Shown: in pieces, positions 7,971-16,573 of the stretch | How positions within the stretch are numbered: the stretch's first letter is position 1 | Layout of the letters: each line of letters starts with the position of its first letter | From: Alloacidobacterium dinghuense | GTDB taxonomy: Bacteria; Acidobacteriota; Terriglobia; Terriglobales; Acidobacteriaceae | Direction of reading: 5' to 3' | NCBI RefSeq assembly: GCF_014274465.1 | Contig: NZ_CP060394.1 | Span: 4,588,001 to 4,652,000, forward strand | DNA length: 64,000 bases | Position numbers and translations under genes: made by a program | The notes under the pieces: model-generated | What the model was told of the DNA's origin: nothing | Seen by the model: only the letters and a program-made list of their open reading frames with translations | Database searches by the model: none

Positions 7971-10940
7971 ATGCGCAAATGTTTCCAACAGACGTTCTCC
8001 GTTCTCATACTTATCTGCTTGCTGACTTCGTTCCGAGTGCCCGCACAAACGGCTCCCGGCGGTATAGCCGGAAATGTTCAAGATTCAGCTGGCGCGGTTC
8101 TTGTCAGCGCGAGAGTAGAAATCGAACCGTCCGATCGCCAGGCAGCCACCGACAATCAAGGGACATTTCGTATCCCGAACCTTCCTCCTGGGCAGTACAC
8201 GCTCAGGGTTTCCTATGTGGGGTTCAACCCATTTGAAACAACTGTGACCGTCGCTTCAAGTCAAACTGCAAATGTGACTGCGACGCTCCAGGTGGGATCT
8301 GACGCCGACACTGTCCTTGTCACCGCACCTCGACTTGAGGGCGAAGCGGAAGCCGTGAACGTCGAGCGCATGTCGGCACAAATTGTGCAGGTTGCGCCAC
8401 AGGGAGTGATCACCAGTCTTCCCAACACCAACATCGCCGATGCCATAGGGCGCTTGCCCAGCGTGTCTCTGGAGAGAGATGAAGGTGAAGGCAAGTACGT
8501 ACAGATTCGCGGCACGGAACCGCGCTTGTCGAATCTTACCGTCAACGGCGTCAACGTGCCGTCGGTTGAAGTGACGGTGCGCAACGTCAAGATGGACGCG
8601 ATCCCCTCCAACGGAATTGAGCGCATCGAGGTCTACAAGACTCTCGCTGCCGATCAGGACGCCGATGGCGTAGGCGGTACGGTGAACCTGGTAACCCCGA
8701 CGGCACAGGACAAGCCAACGTATTCGCTGAACGGTACGGCAGGATACAACCCTCTGCAAACCGGCTACTGGCGCGGAGGCTTTGACGGAACTTTCGGGAA
8801 GCGATTCGGACCCGGCAAAAAGTTCGGGTTCCTGTTGGGTGGAACATGGGATCGCACCAACCGTGGTATCGACGATCTTGAACCGAGCCAGACCTTCGGC
8901 ACCCTCGCCAACGGTCAAAATGTTGCCTATGTCAGCAGCGAGGACTTTCGCTCGTACGATTACTATCGCACCCGGTACGGCTTCGATACCGGAATAGACT
9001 ACAAAATTACCCCCACTCTGACGACCTATGTGAAGGGCCTTTATGCCGACTTTCACGATTTCGGTGAAACCCATGTTTACACGCCAAGCACAGCAAACAT
9101 GATCGATTCCGCCAGCGGCTCGACGGTAAATTTCTTCACTCCCGCTCAATGCGATGCGTATAACGCGCAGAATCCGAATGCGAGCACACCTTGCAGCTAC
9201 GGGAATTGGGTCTATCGCCACTACATCCGCAGGCCCGATCAGCAGGTTTTCAGCTTCCTGGCCGGCGCCAGCCAAGCTTTGCCCAAGGATTTGATCACTG
9301 TCAACCTTGCTGTATCGCGCGGCCATAACATCGGCGGACAGGACTTCCCAACGACTTATTTCAGCGGGCCGCCTGCCGTGACTTTCAGTGAGGACCTGAG
9401 CAATCCTTACCGCCCAAGGCTTTACGCTACAGACGGTACAAATGGCTTTAACACCACTCAGTACACGGTCAATGAATCCGACACCGGTAGTTATCACGCT
9501 ACGCAGCTCAACATCCAGGGATCGGCAGATCTCGCGCATAACTACAATTTGTCAGGGCATGCAAGCACCTTCTCAATGGGGCTGAAGTTTCGTAACTCCT
9601 ACTCCACACAACGCGAGAACGACACGCATCTCGCTTTCACGGGAACGAATCCCTTCACCCTGGCCAGTGTAGGGGGAAACTATACGAATCCGACCTACTA
9701 CAACAAATCGTTTGCGATTAACGGACAGGCGTATGGGCCTACCTCCTCGTACAACAAAATACTGAGCGCTGTGGCGGCCAACTCGGGCGCTTTCACTGAA
9801 GACGTCGTAGGCGATTCCAACACATATGCTTCGGCATTCTTCAATGCCGATGAGCTGATCTCCGCAGGTTATCTGGAAGACGTAATTTATTTCAATAACG
9901 TGCGCCTGGAAGGTGGCGTGCGTTTTGATTCTGGCAGCACTCACTTTCTTGCGAATACGATCGACAACGGCGCGAATGGGCCCTGCTACAAAGACCCAAG
10001 CCAGAGTTGCCCTGCCGTTACGCCCAATCGGCAGGATGCCAACTACTTCAATGCGCTTCCCAGTGTGGCGTTGCAATGGCAGTTCCAGAAGGACAGCAAT
10101 CTGCGTGTCGTCTACAGCCGCGGACTTGCGCGGCCCAATATCGGAGACCTGGTGCCAGCCACCGTGGTCGATCCAAACCAGACTCCGTATCCAACGGTTT
10201 CTACAGGCAATCCAAATCTGATTCCGACCTTGTCAGACAACTTCGATGTTCTGGCCGAACACTATCTCAAACCGTTGGGTATTGTGCAAGCCGGGTATTT
10301 CTTTAAAGAACTCCATAACCCGATCTATCCGGTTGCAACTCTTCTTCCGAATTACAACAACACTGGCAGGACATATCAGTTGACACAGTCCATCAATGGA
10401 CCGAACGCGCACATTCAGGGAATTGAGCTGCAATGGGAGCAGCGTTTCTCCTTTCTCCCTGGCATCTTGAGCGGATTTGGCATCGATGCGAACTACAGCT
10501 ATTCGGCTTCGCAGGTCACTTTCCCATCAGGATTCGACGGCGGCCGCACCGATCATCCTGGGTTGGACCGTACTGCGCCCAACAACTACAACTTCAACCT
10601 GACTTACGATAAGAGCCGCTTCTCAGGACGTTTTGCTATCAGCCACAACGACCCGAACATTGCGGCCTACCAGTGGAACGCGACAACCGGCCCGACGAAC
10701 GATCCGATTCTTGGACTAAAGGGCCCAACAGGCGATAACTACTTCTACGGGCACACGCAGTTTGATGTGCAGGGCAGCTATCGCATCTATAAGGATTTGC
10801 GGGTAGTGGCGTCGGGACTGAATCTCAGCAATGAGGTCTTCGGGTTCTACAACGGTAGCGGCATCTACCCGGTACAGCGCGAGTATTACAGACCCACCGT
10901 CTCGTTTGGTTTGCGCTGGACGCTAGCGGGTGAACAATAA
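7971..10940 (+). CDS. TonB-dependent outer-membrane receptor with carboxypeptidase-like N-domain
   Basis: 989 residues. A signal peptide (to about residue 27, VPAQT) is followed by a carboxypeptidase-regulatory-like beta-sandwich (GGIAGNVQDSAGAVL, 'PPGQYTLRVSYVGF', about 30-110), then the plug domain with 'IADAIGRLPSVSLERDEGEG' and 'YVQIRG' (about 160-240), and a beta-barrel ending in the aromatic 'VSFGLRWTL' plus a few residues. The plug wording matches the Xanthomonas/Caulobacter-type receptors used for plant-polymer oligosaccharides; siderophores are possible. The ligand is not shown by the context. It lies inside the segment bounded by the 626-bp inverted repeats, convergent with the YncE-like gene. 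Confidence 0.92.
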   Translation: MRKCFQQTFSVLILICLLTSFRVPAQTAPGGIAGNVQDSAGAVLVSARVEIEPSDRQAATDNQGTFRIPNLPPGQYTLRVSYVGFNPFETTVTVASSQTANVTATLQVGSDADTVLVTAPRLEGEAEAVNVERMSAQIVQVAPQGVITSLPNTNIADAIGRLPSVSLERDEGEGKYVQIRGTEPRLSNLTVNGVNVPSVEVTVRNVKMDAIPSNGIERIEVYKTLAADQDADGVGGTVNLVTPTAQDKPTYSLNGTAGYNPLQTGYWRGGFDGTFGKRFGPGKKFGFLLGGTWDRTNRGIDDLEPSQTFGTLANGQNVAYVSSEDFRSYDYYRTRYGFDTGIDYKITPTLTTYVKGLYADFHDFGETHVYTPSTANMIDSASGSTVNFFTPAQCDAYNAQNPNASTPCSYGNWVYRHYIRRPDQQVFSFLAGASQALPKDLITVNLAVSRGHNIGGQDFPTTYFSGPPAVTFSEDLSNPYRPRLYATDGTNGFNTTQYTVNESDTGSYHATQLNIQGSADLAHNYNLSGHASTFSMGLKFRNSYSTQRENDTHLAFTGTNPFTLASVGGNYTNPTYYNKSFAINGQAYGPTSSYNKILSAVAANSGAFTEDVVGDSNTYASAFFNADELISAGYLEDVIYFNNVRLEGGVRFDSGSTHFLANTIDNGANGPCYKDPSQSCPAVTPNRQDANYFNALPSVALQWQFQKDSNLRVVYSRGLARPNIGDLVPATVVDPNQTPYPTVSTGNPNLIPTLSDNFDVLAEHYLKPLGIVQAGYFFKELHNPIYPVATLLPNYNNTGRTYQLTQSINGPNAHIQGIELQWEQRFSFLPGILSGFGIDANYSYSASQVTFPSGFDGGRTDHPGLDRTAPNNYNFNLTYDKSRFSGRFAISHNDPNIAAYQWNATTGPTNDPILGLKGPTGDNYFYGHTQFDVQGSYRIYKDLRVVASGLNLSNEVFGFYNGSGIYPVQREYYRPTVSFGLRWTLAGEQ

Positions 10941-10950
10941 GGGTTAAGTT

Positions 10951-10982
10951 TGTGGAGCGTTGCTCAAGGACAACGCTCCACA
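10951..10982. terminator. Strong hairpin between convergent genes
   Basis: Arms TGTGGAGCGTTG and CAACGCTCCACA (12 bp, perfect) with an 8-nt loop, 10 bp after the TonB receptor stop and 11 bp before the stop of the opposing gene. There is no clear T-run, but placement suggests a shared bidirectional terminator. Confidence 0.6.
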
Positions 10983-10992
10983 TGTTCCCTGA

Positions 10993-12015
10993 TCACCGCT
11001 GTCCAACCACAACAATCATAAAGGTGCCCGGCTTCGGCTTTGGCCGACCCGTTGTTGCTGGCTCAAGCTCGGCTGTAGGTAAATAGATCAATTGTGAAGT
11101 CTCATCCACGCCCATTGTTCGCGCACCTTCAGGTGTCTTGACGACCTGTTCTACTTCGAACTTGCCCGCCTTCTCCGCAGCCACAACGAGCGATCCGTCG
11201 CGGCAGCTCGCGAAGGACTTTTCTGCCATGACCTTTGTGGCATCTACACCCGCGCCAATAGGCAACGATGCTTCCACTTTGCCATCGTCCGCGCTCATCA
11301 CGATCAGCTTTTGCGGATTCCGGCAGCCGATGAAGAGACGACGTGATTTTGTATCCATCGACATGCCGACCGGATGTCCACCCGGAGCGACTGGCCAGCG
11401 TGCGGTCACTTTTCGCGAATTCAGGTCGACGACAGCAACGGTATCCTTATCTTCCAGGTTGATGTAGACCTTGCCTGCACCGTCAGAGGCGAGGAACTCC
11501 GGCGCTCCGCCCAGCATAATGGGAGGATCGATCTTGCCATTCTTCGGATCGATGTCGGGCTTGAAGGTCATCAGCACGCCGCCGTCGCCTGAGACAGCAA
11601 GAACGCGGTCAAGCGCCCCGTCGTAGATGATGCCGTCGGAGTCGGGCATGGTGGGGATCGTCCCCAGCACTGCGTAGGTCTTCAGGTCGAAAACCACGAT
11701 AGCGCCGCTACCGCCGCCATCGGTGATGAAGCCACGTCCAACCTTGGGAGCGATCGCTACGCCATGTGCGGTTTTCTGGCCGGGTATGTCTCCGAGCACC
11801 TTCCCTGAATCAGCATCGATGACCATAGTGTGAGTGGATCGCGGCACAAACAGCCGGTGCGTGGAGCGGTCGACTGTGAGATAGTCCCAGCCGCCGTCTC
11901 CGCCGATATGAAATGTTTTCGTAACTCCCCAGTTGGATTGTGCAAACGCATGCGATGCACTTCCAGATAACAGGAGCACAGTGGACGCAACCATGAGTTG
12001 GATGGTGTTCTTCAA
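10993..12015 (-). CDS. Secreted YncE-like beta-propeller protein
   Basis: About 340 residues. I prefer the TTG at 12015, which follows AAAGGAACGG and gives a normal signal peptide (KNTIQLMVASTVLLLSGSASHA, cleavage near AFAQ). An ATG at 12066 would add 17 residues but lacks a ribosome site. The mature part has recurrent 40-50 residue blades such as 'DYLTVDRSTHRLFVPRS', 'GKVYINLEDKDTVAVVDLNS' and 'SMDTKSRRLFIGCRN', as in the YncE/lactonase-like propellers. These are periplasmic; YncE binds DNA in vitro and is iron-regulated in E. coli, others are of unknown role. It probably forms an operon with the PepSY-like gene 75 bp upstream. Confidence 0.8.
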   Translation of the reverse strand: MKNTIQLMVASTVLLLSGSASHAFAQSNWGVTKTFHIGGDGGWDYLTVDRSTHRLFVPRSTHTMVIDADSGKVLGDIPGQKTAHGVAIAPKVGRGFITDGGGSGAIVVFDLKTYAVLGTIPTMPDSDGIIYDGALDRVLAVSGDGGVLMTFKPDIDPKNGKIDPPIMLGGAPEFLASDGAGKVYINLEDKDTVAVVDLNSRKVTARWPVAPGGHPVGMSMDTKSRRLFIGCRNPQKLIVMSADDGKVEASLPIGAGVDATKVMAEKSFASCRDGSLVVAAEKAGKFEVEQVVKTPEGARTMGVDETSQLIYLPTAELEPATTGRPKPKPGTFMIVVVGQR

Positions 12016-12090
12016 GGGATTTTCCGTTCCTTTCTTAGACAAAATGAATACCTGGATGCTTAACATCTGCGCAGGTGATTCACCACACTT

Positions 12091-12549
12091 TCAGTTCTGT
12101 TCGGGCGCTCGAGTGCCATCGGCATGCACACGGACTTCTCGGTGTTTCCCATGGTTTAAAATCTGGGCTTCATAGGCAGTCTCGGAGTCAGATTTCACTT
12201 CCTCTACCATCCGAATCGAACCGCCTTCGGCTCCCTTTTGGATGGCGGCCATGGCTGCTGCCGGCACTGCATCGAGTGACACCTGCTGCTCAACTTCGAT
12301 CACCTTTCCAGAAGGATCAATCGAGACGTCTTTCGACATGCCGTTGAGCATCATCTCCACTTCATACTCGACCCGGCCGTTTTCCACTTCCTTCGAATAG
12401 CCTTTGACTGTAGCCCCCAGAGATTCTCTCTGCGCCGTCTCCTTTACAGCAGGAGGCAGATCACCAAAGTTCACGCGCTTAGCCTCCGCATGGCTGTTTA
12501 TGGACAGAGCGGTTGCGGCACCTATTGCAACAATAAGAGCATTCTTCAT
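12091..12549 (-). CDS. Periplasmic PepSY-like (BLIP-like fold) protein
   Basis: 152 residues from the ATG at 12549, chosen because GAGGAGGGA lies just upstream. A signal peptide (KNALIVAIGAATALSINSHAEA) precedes two related segments of about 60 residues, 'LPPAVKETAQRESLGATVKG' with 'VEYEVEMMLNGMSKDVSIDP' and 'VPAAAMAAIQKGAEGGSI' with 'TAYEAQILNHGKHREVRVH'. Each has the helix plus beta-strands 'Y-E-x-x-...-V-x-x-G' of PepSY domains. PepSY proteins often inhibit or sense at the membrane; no partner peptidase is adjacent. First gene of the pair with the propeller protein. Confidence 0.7.
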   Translation of the reverse strand: MKNALIVAIGAATALSINSHAEAKRVNFGDLPPAVKETAQRESLGATVKGYSKEVENGRVEYEVEMMLNGMSKDVSIDPSGKVIEVEQQVSLDAVPAAAMAAIQKGAEGGSIRMVEEVKSDSETAYEAQILNHGKHREVRVHADGTRAPEQN

Positions 12550-12698
12550 GAGTCCCTCCTCGCAATCATCATGCAATCAGTCACCTTAAACCGGGCTTAA
12601 TTTGATAAGATCCGGCTACTCCTATTTGTTGACACTCATCCCAAATTGCTTACCGAAGCACGGTTTCTACGAATGATTCTTGCGCTACCTCGTGAGAT

Positions 12699-13324
12699 CT
12701 GTAACACAACCCACACCTTCTGAAACAGGCGGGAGGGGGAGTTTGGGGTATGGATTAGGCGGGGTTTAGCGGGCGGGTTTTTGGAGGCCGTTTGAGACAG
12801 CGCACCCGTTCGAGGATGAGGTTGCGTTCGAGCTCTGCGATGGCCCCGATGATGACGACAATGGCGCGGCCCAGCGGACCGCCGGTGTCGATCTGCTCGC
12901 GGAAGCTGACGAACTCGATGTTGAGCCGATTGAACTCATCGAGCAGATCAAGGAGATGCTTCACCGACCGGGCGATGCGATCCGAGGCCCAGACCAAGAT
13001 GACGTCGAAGCGGCCGCGGCGGGCATCACGCATCAGGGCATCGAGGCCCGGTCTCCTGGCCTTGGCACCGGAAATCCTGTCGGTGTACTCCTCGACGATA
13101 TGGAAGCCGCGCTGCTGAGCCATCTGCCGGAGCTCGTAGAGCTGGGTTTCGGGGTGCTGATCGAGGGTGGAGACCCGCATGTACAGGGCGGCGCGCTTCA
13201 TATAAAAGGAAACCAGGCTATCACATATATCTGAGATATGTAAGAAGTTTGTTTCCCCCTTACAACGACGGATCCAAACTCTTGCGCAAGACAGGCTATC
13301 TCGGTGAAGGCGGCTTCCTGATGC
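12699..13324 (-). repeat. 626-bp inverted repeat, copy B
   Basis: Reverse-oriented partner of 6243-6868. The two copies face each other across 5.83 kb (6869-12698) and could support inversion of that segment by homologous recombination. The flanks differ immediately outside. Confidence 0.92.
12755..13201 (-). CDS. Serine recombinase, catalytic domain only (copy B)
   Basis: The translated protein is identical to copy A over all 148 residues: catalytic Ser10 in MRVSTLDQ, conserved arginines, E-helix, then the same truncated tail. Both copies being cut at the same codon means the truncation predates the duplication. The upstream palindrome is conserved too. The two intact catalytic copies could in principle still form dimers but lack the HTH that would find the crossover site. 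Confidence 0.85.
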   Translation of the reverse strand: MKRAALYMRVSTLDQHPETQLYELRQMAQQRGFHIVEEYTDRISGAKARRPGLDALMRDARRGRFDVILVWASDRIARSVKHLLDLLDEFNRLNIEFVSFREQIDTGGPLGRAIVVIIGAIAELERNLILERVRCLKRPPKTRPLNPA

Positions 13325-13746
13325 CGTAATCCCTCCCCTTGCGCACAGATATACTCCCCAATTCCTTGCAAAATGCGGGCCAGTTCGCTATCTTTTAGTC
13401 GGCTTCCCCGCAAGATTCTGATTCAACTGCCCATAGATGTCTCGCGCGGATCAGCTGGACGGTTGCCTACTCAAATCCCATTTGGCCCCCGCAGAGCGAC
13501 ATCTTATCTCATCGGACTGAAGGCGAAAGGGAATTACGATCGTTTATTTATTAATAGTTGGGGCCTCTTTGTAGGTAGCATTACGCAATCCATTAGTAAG
13601 CATGGTGGGGATTCACAGGCGGCCCGGTGGTCAGCCCAGGATAAGGGCAGACTTACTTCTCTTGGACCTTTTCTGCCGTTCTCGCCTGCCAGATGAACCA
13701 GGGATCTAGACAGTTGCGTCGGTGAGTACTCGGACGAGGCTTGCGG
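13325..13746. other. Gene-free stretch upstream of the kinase
   Basis: About 420 bp with no supported gene. A minus-strand frame (13198-13413) carries 'LKDSELARILQGIGEYICAQ', which could be a fragment of a lost gene joined to copy B, but it has no start context. The 3' end supplies GAGG seven bases before the kinase ATG. Confidence 0.35.
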
Positions 13747-16539
13747 ATGGCTGAATCACGTCGGGAAATCGTGGCATTGCTGTTTGAAGCGGCATTGGAG
13801 CAGCCGCCTGAACAGCGACAGGCTTACCTCAGTCAGGCCTGTGGGGGTGACAGTGATTTGCAAGGCGCAGTCGAACAACTGCTTCGTGATTATGAAGCAG
13901 CCGGAAGTTTTCTCCAGAAACCACTACTAAATAGTGGGTCGGATAGTACGAAGGATATCAGCGCACTGGGACATCACCCCGTGCGGGCAGGTGAATCTTT
14001 CTTTCGTCCTAGCGACATCATTGCGAATCGGTTCCATGTGGTTCGATTTATCGACCGAGGTGGAATGGGTGAAGTGTACGAGGTCGAAGATCGTCACCTC
14101 CACGATGTACATGTTGCTCTCAAGGTGATTCGGCCGGAGATTTCCGGAGACCCGGCGATGCAGGCCCGTTTCGAGCGCGAGGTACTCGCGGCGCGCCAGG
14201 TAGTCCATCCGCATCTTTGCCCCATCTACCACATTGAGCGCTGCACCGATTTACGAGGCCCGTTGTGTTTCCTGACGATGAAGTTGTTGCCTGGCGAGAC
14301 GGTTGCCGCCCGGCTAAGGCGGCAGGGCGTACTCCCGCTTCAGGAAGCAACAATCATCGTGCACCAGATCGGGTCTGGACTGGCAGCCGCGCATAAAGCG
14401 GGCATCATCCATCGAGACATAAAGCCAGGCAACATCATGCTCCAAGGATCCGGTGAAGCTGTGAATGCATGCCTGATGGACTTCGGCCTGGCGCGCAGCC
14501 TTTACTTTGATACGACCCGGATCAGTGTCACTGAAATAGCCGGTACTCCGGGATATCTTGCGCCGGAGCTCTTCCAAGGGCAGTTTCCATCTCCGGCAAG
14601 CGATATCTATTCATTTGGCGTCGTCGCTTACGAAATGCTCCTGGGGCGCCTACCGGTGTTTCCGCTCCAGTCGGAAGGGCAAAACAGAAAAAAGCCCGAT
14701 TTTCATGATCTTCCCACAGCGTGGCAGAGGCTGATTCGAGGCTGCCTGGAGGCAGATCCATCGCGGCGATTCTCAAATGTGCAACAGCTGCTGGACGAAC
14801 TTGACGAAGGCCACCATAAGATTTCACGTCGGACCGCAATCCGTCTTGGGGCTGGCGCGGGCATCGCTTTGGGAGGCATGGTCTGGATCGAGTGGCCTCG
14901 CATCGATTTTCTCTTCAACCCCCTTCCGGCTAACCGATCAGTGGCCCTGATGGCATGGCCCACTCCGCGAAGTGAAGATACAGCGCTCCTTTCGACTATC
15001 ATTGAGTCCATCAAGGGCAGACTTGCCCGGGCAGAAGCGTATGTCAAGAATCTACTGGTCGTCTCGGAGGCAGACAATCCGGACTCGCCAAGCAAGTTAT
15101 CGACACCGACAGACGCGCGAAATACTTTGGGCGCCAATCTGGTCTTAGCAGCCGCGCTTCATGACCAAAGTTCCGCCGTTACTCTTAGTCTTCAGTTGTT
15201 GAACTCAGCTACGCAAAAGGTACTTCGCAAGGGTCATGTCGAGTCCTCGTCATCTCAATTGAGCAGGCTCGCGGACGAGGGATATGCGCTGGCGGCGCGG
15301 GTCCTCGACCTGCAGGAGCGCAAGGACTCACTTGAGGATTCAGAGGAGATACGAAACCTACCTCCCGAAGCCTATAGGGAGTTTACGGAGGCTGAGCGCC
15401 TCTCCAATGAGCCGAATAACACAGGGCTGGATGCCGCCATTGACAAGTATGAAAAGGTGTTGGCGCTCGTGCCGAAGTTCTCTCTTGGCTATGCACAGAT
15501 CGCAATCATATATGTCCGTAAGTTCCTGCTTGACGGCGGACAGCCATGCCTCGATCTGGCAGCCCGGAACGCCGATCTTTCTCTGAGTAATCCAAGATCA
15601 GTTAGATCTCTGCTGAGCAAAGCACTCGTTTATTCCTACACAGGAAAAACCGAGCAGGCCATCCAGTACTTCGAAAAGTCATTGAAACTCGATCCGGACA
15701 ACCCCGAAGTGATGATCTACAAGGCTGAGACCTTCCGCGATCTGGATCGCTGGGCGGATGAAGAAAAGGCATATCGGGAACTGCTCACAATCAGGCCGAA
15801 TTACTGGGTGGCACACAATGAGCTTGGCTGGGTCCTCTCCCGGCAGGCCAGGTATAAAGAGGCTGCTGCCGAGTTTGAAGCGGCCTCTGTATGTGCCCCG
15901 ACGGTAGCGCTGCCGCTCGCCAACTTAAGCACGATGTACATCGAGGAGGGTGATTTTGAAAATGCTATCGACGCTGCCCGCCGCAGCCTGGCCAAACATC
16001 CCAATGCGAATGCCTACAACAATCTCGGCAATATTGCATTCACCAAAGGGAACTATCGCCAAGCCCTCACTCAATACCAAAAGGCCGTGGAGCTTAGCCC
16101 AAAGAACAATCTTCTCTGGAGGAACATTGGAGATTGCTACGCAATGTTTGGTGACAAATCGATGGTCCGGGCCAAATATGCAAGAGCCGCCGAGTTACTG
16201 GCCGATGATCTGAAGACCAATCCCCAGGCAGGCTATAACTGGATGACGCTGGCCTTTTACCACGCGAAGATCGGAGACTTCGCCGATGCAGAACACGAAC
16301 TTGAAAATGGAGATTCTCGTGGTGCCAGTGATGTCGACTCACAGTTCATGAAAGTCCAGGCATTAGCGCTGCTTGGGAAGAAGGATGAGGCCTTGGCAAT
16401 TCTCCTCCGTTGCCTAGACAAGGGCTTGGCGCCTCTCGATGTTGATCTCGCCCTCGATCTGGCGGATCTGCGCAAAGACCCACGATACAAATCGCATGTA
16501 GCCATGCTTACCTCCCCCGCTCACAAGACGCATTCCTGA
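13747..16539 (+). CDS. Membrane Ser/Thr protein kinase with C-terminal TPRs
   Basis: 930 residues from the ATG at 13747 (GAGG upstream). The first 60 residues ('ALEQPPEQRQAYLSQACGGD') are the short helical leader common to acidobacterial and planctomycete kinases. The kinase domain runs about 95-353: glycine loop DRGGMGEVYEV, catalytic lysine in VALKVI, HRDIKPGNI and DFGLA, all intact, so it should be active. A membrane segment follows (about 363-383, GAGAGIALGGMVWI), then an alpha/beta region and at least six TPRs (about 540-900; 'YEKVLALVPKFSLGYAQIA', 'YFEKSLKLDPDNPEVM'). The TPRs would be periplasmic ligand or protein sensors. It heads the signalling block of the island. Confidence 0.92.
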   Translation: MAESRREIVALLFEAALEQPPEQRQAYLSQACGGDSDLQGAVEQLLRDYEAAGSFLQKPLLNSGSDSTKDISALGHHPVRAGESFFRPSDIIANRFHVVRFIDRGGMGEVYEVEDRHLHDVHVALKVIRPEISGDPAMQARFEREVLAARQVVHPHLCPIYHIERCTDLRGPLCFLTMKLLPGETVAARLRRQGVLPLQEATIIVHQIGSGLAAAHKAGIIHRDIKPGNIMLQGSGEAVNACLMDFGLARSLYFDTTRISVTEIAGTPGYLAPELFQGQFPSPASDIYSFGVVAYEMLLGRLPVFPLQSEGQNRKKPDFHDLPTAWQRLIRGCLEADPSRRFSNVQQLLDELDEGHHKISRRTAIRLGAGAGIALGGMVWIEWPRIDFLFNPLPANRSVALMAWPTPRSEDTALLSTIIESIKGRLARAEAYVKNLLVVSEADNPDSPSKLSTPTDARNTLGANLVLAAALHDQSSAVTLSLQLLNSATQKVLRKGHVESSSSQLSRLADEGYALAARVLDLQERKDSLEDSEEIRNLPPEAYREFTEAERLSNEPNNTGLDAAIDKYEKVLALVPKFSLGYAQIAIIYVRKFLLDGGQPCLDLAARNADLSLSNPRSVRSLLSKALVYSYTGKTEQAIQYFEKSLKLDPDNPEVMIYKAETFRDLDRWADEEKAYRELLTIRPNYWVAHNELGWVLSRQARYKEAAAEFEAASVCAPTVALPLANLSTMYIEEGDFENAIDAARRSLAKHPNANAYNNLGNIAFTKGNYRQALTQYQKAVELSPKNNLLWRNIGDCYAMFGDKSMVRAKYARAAELLADDLKTNPQAGYNWMTLAFYHAKIGDFADAEHELENGDSRGASDVDSQFMKVQALALLGKKDEALAILLRCLDKGLAPLDVDLALDLADLRKDPRYKSHVAMLTSPAHKTHS

Positions 16540-16573
16540 TTCAGGCATATCTGCTGTAGCAAAGGAGATGGAG

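Noticed and set aside
8256-9539. Long minus-strand frame (427 codons) inside the TonB receptor
   Set aside because: It is antisense to a well-supported receptor gene and has no protein features; a by-product of codon bias.
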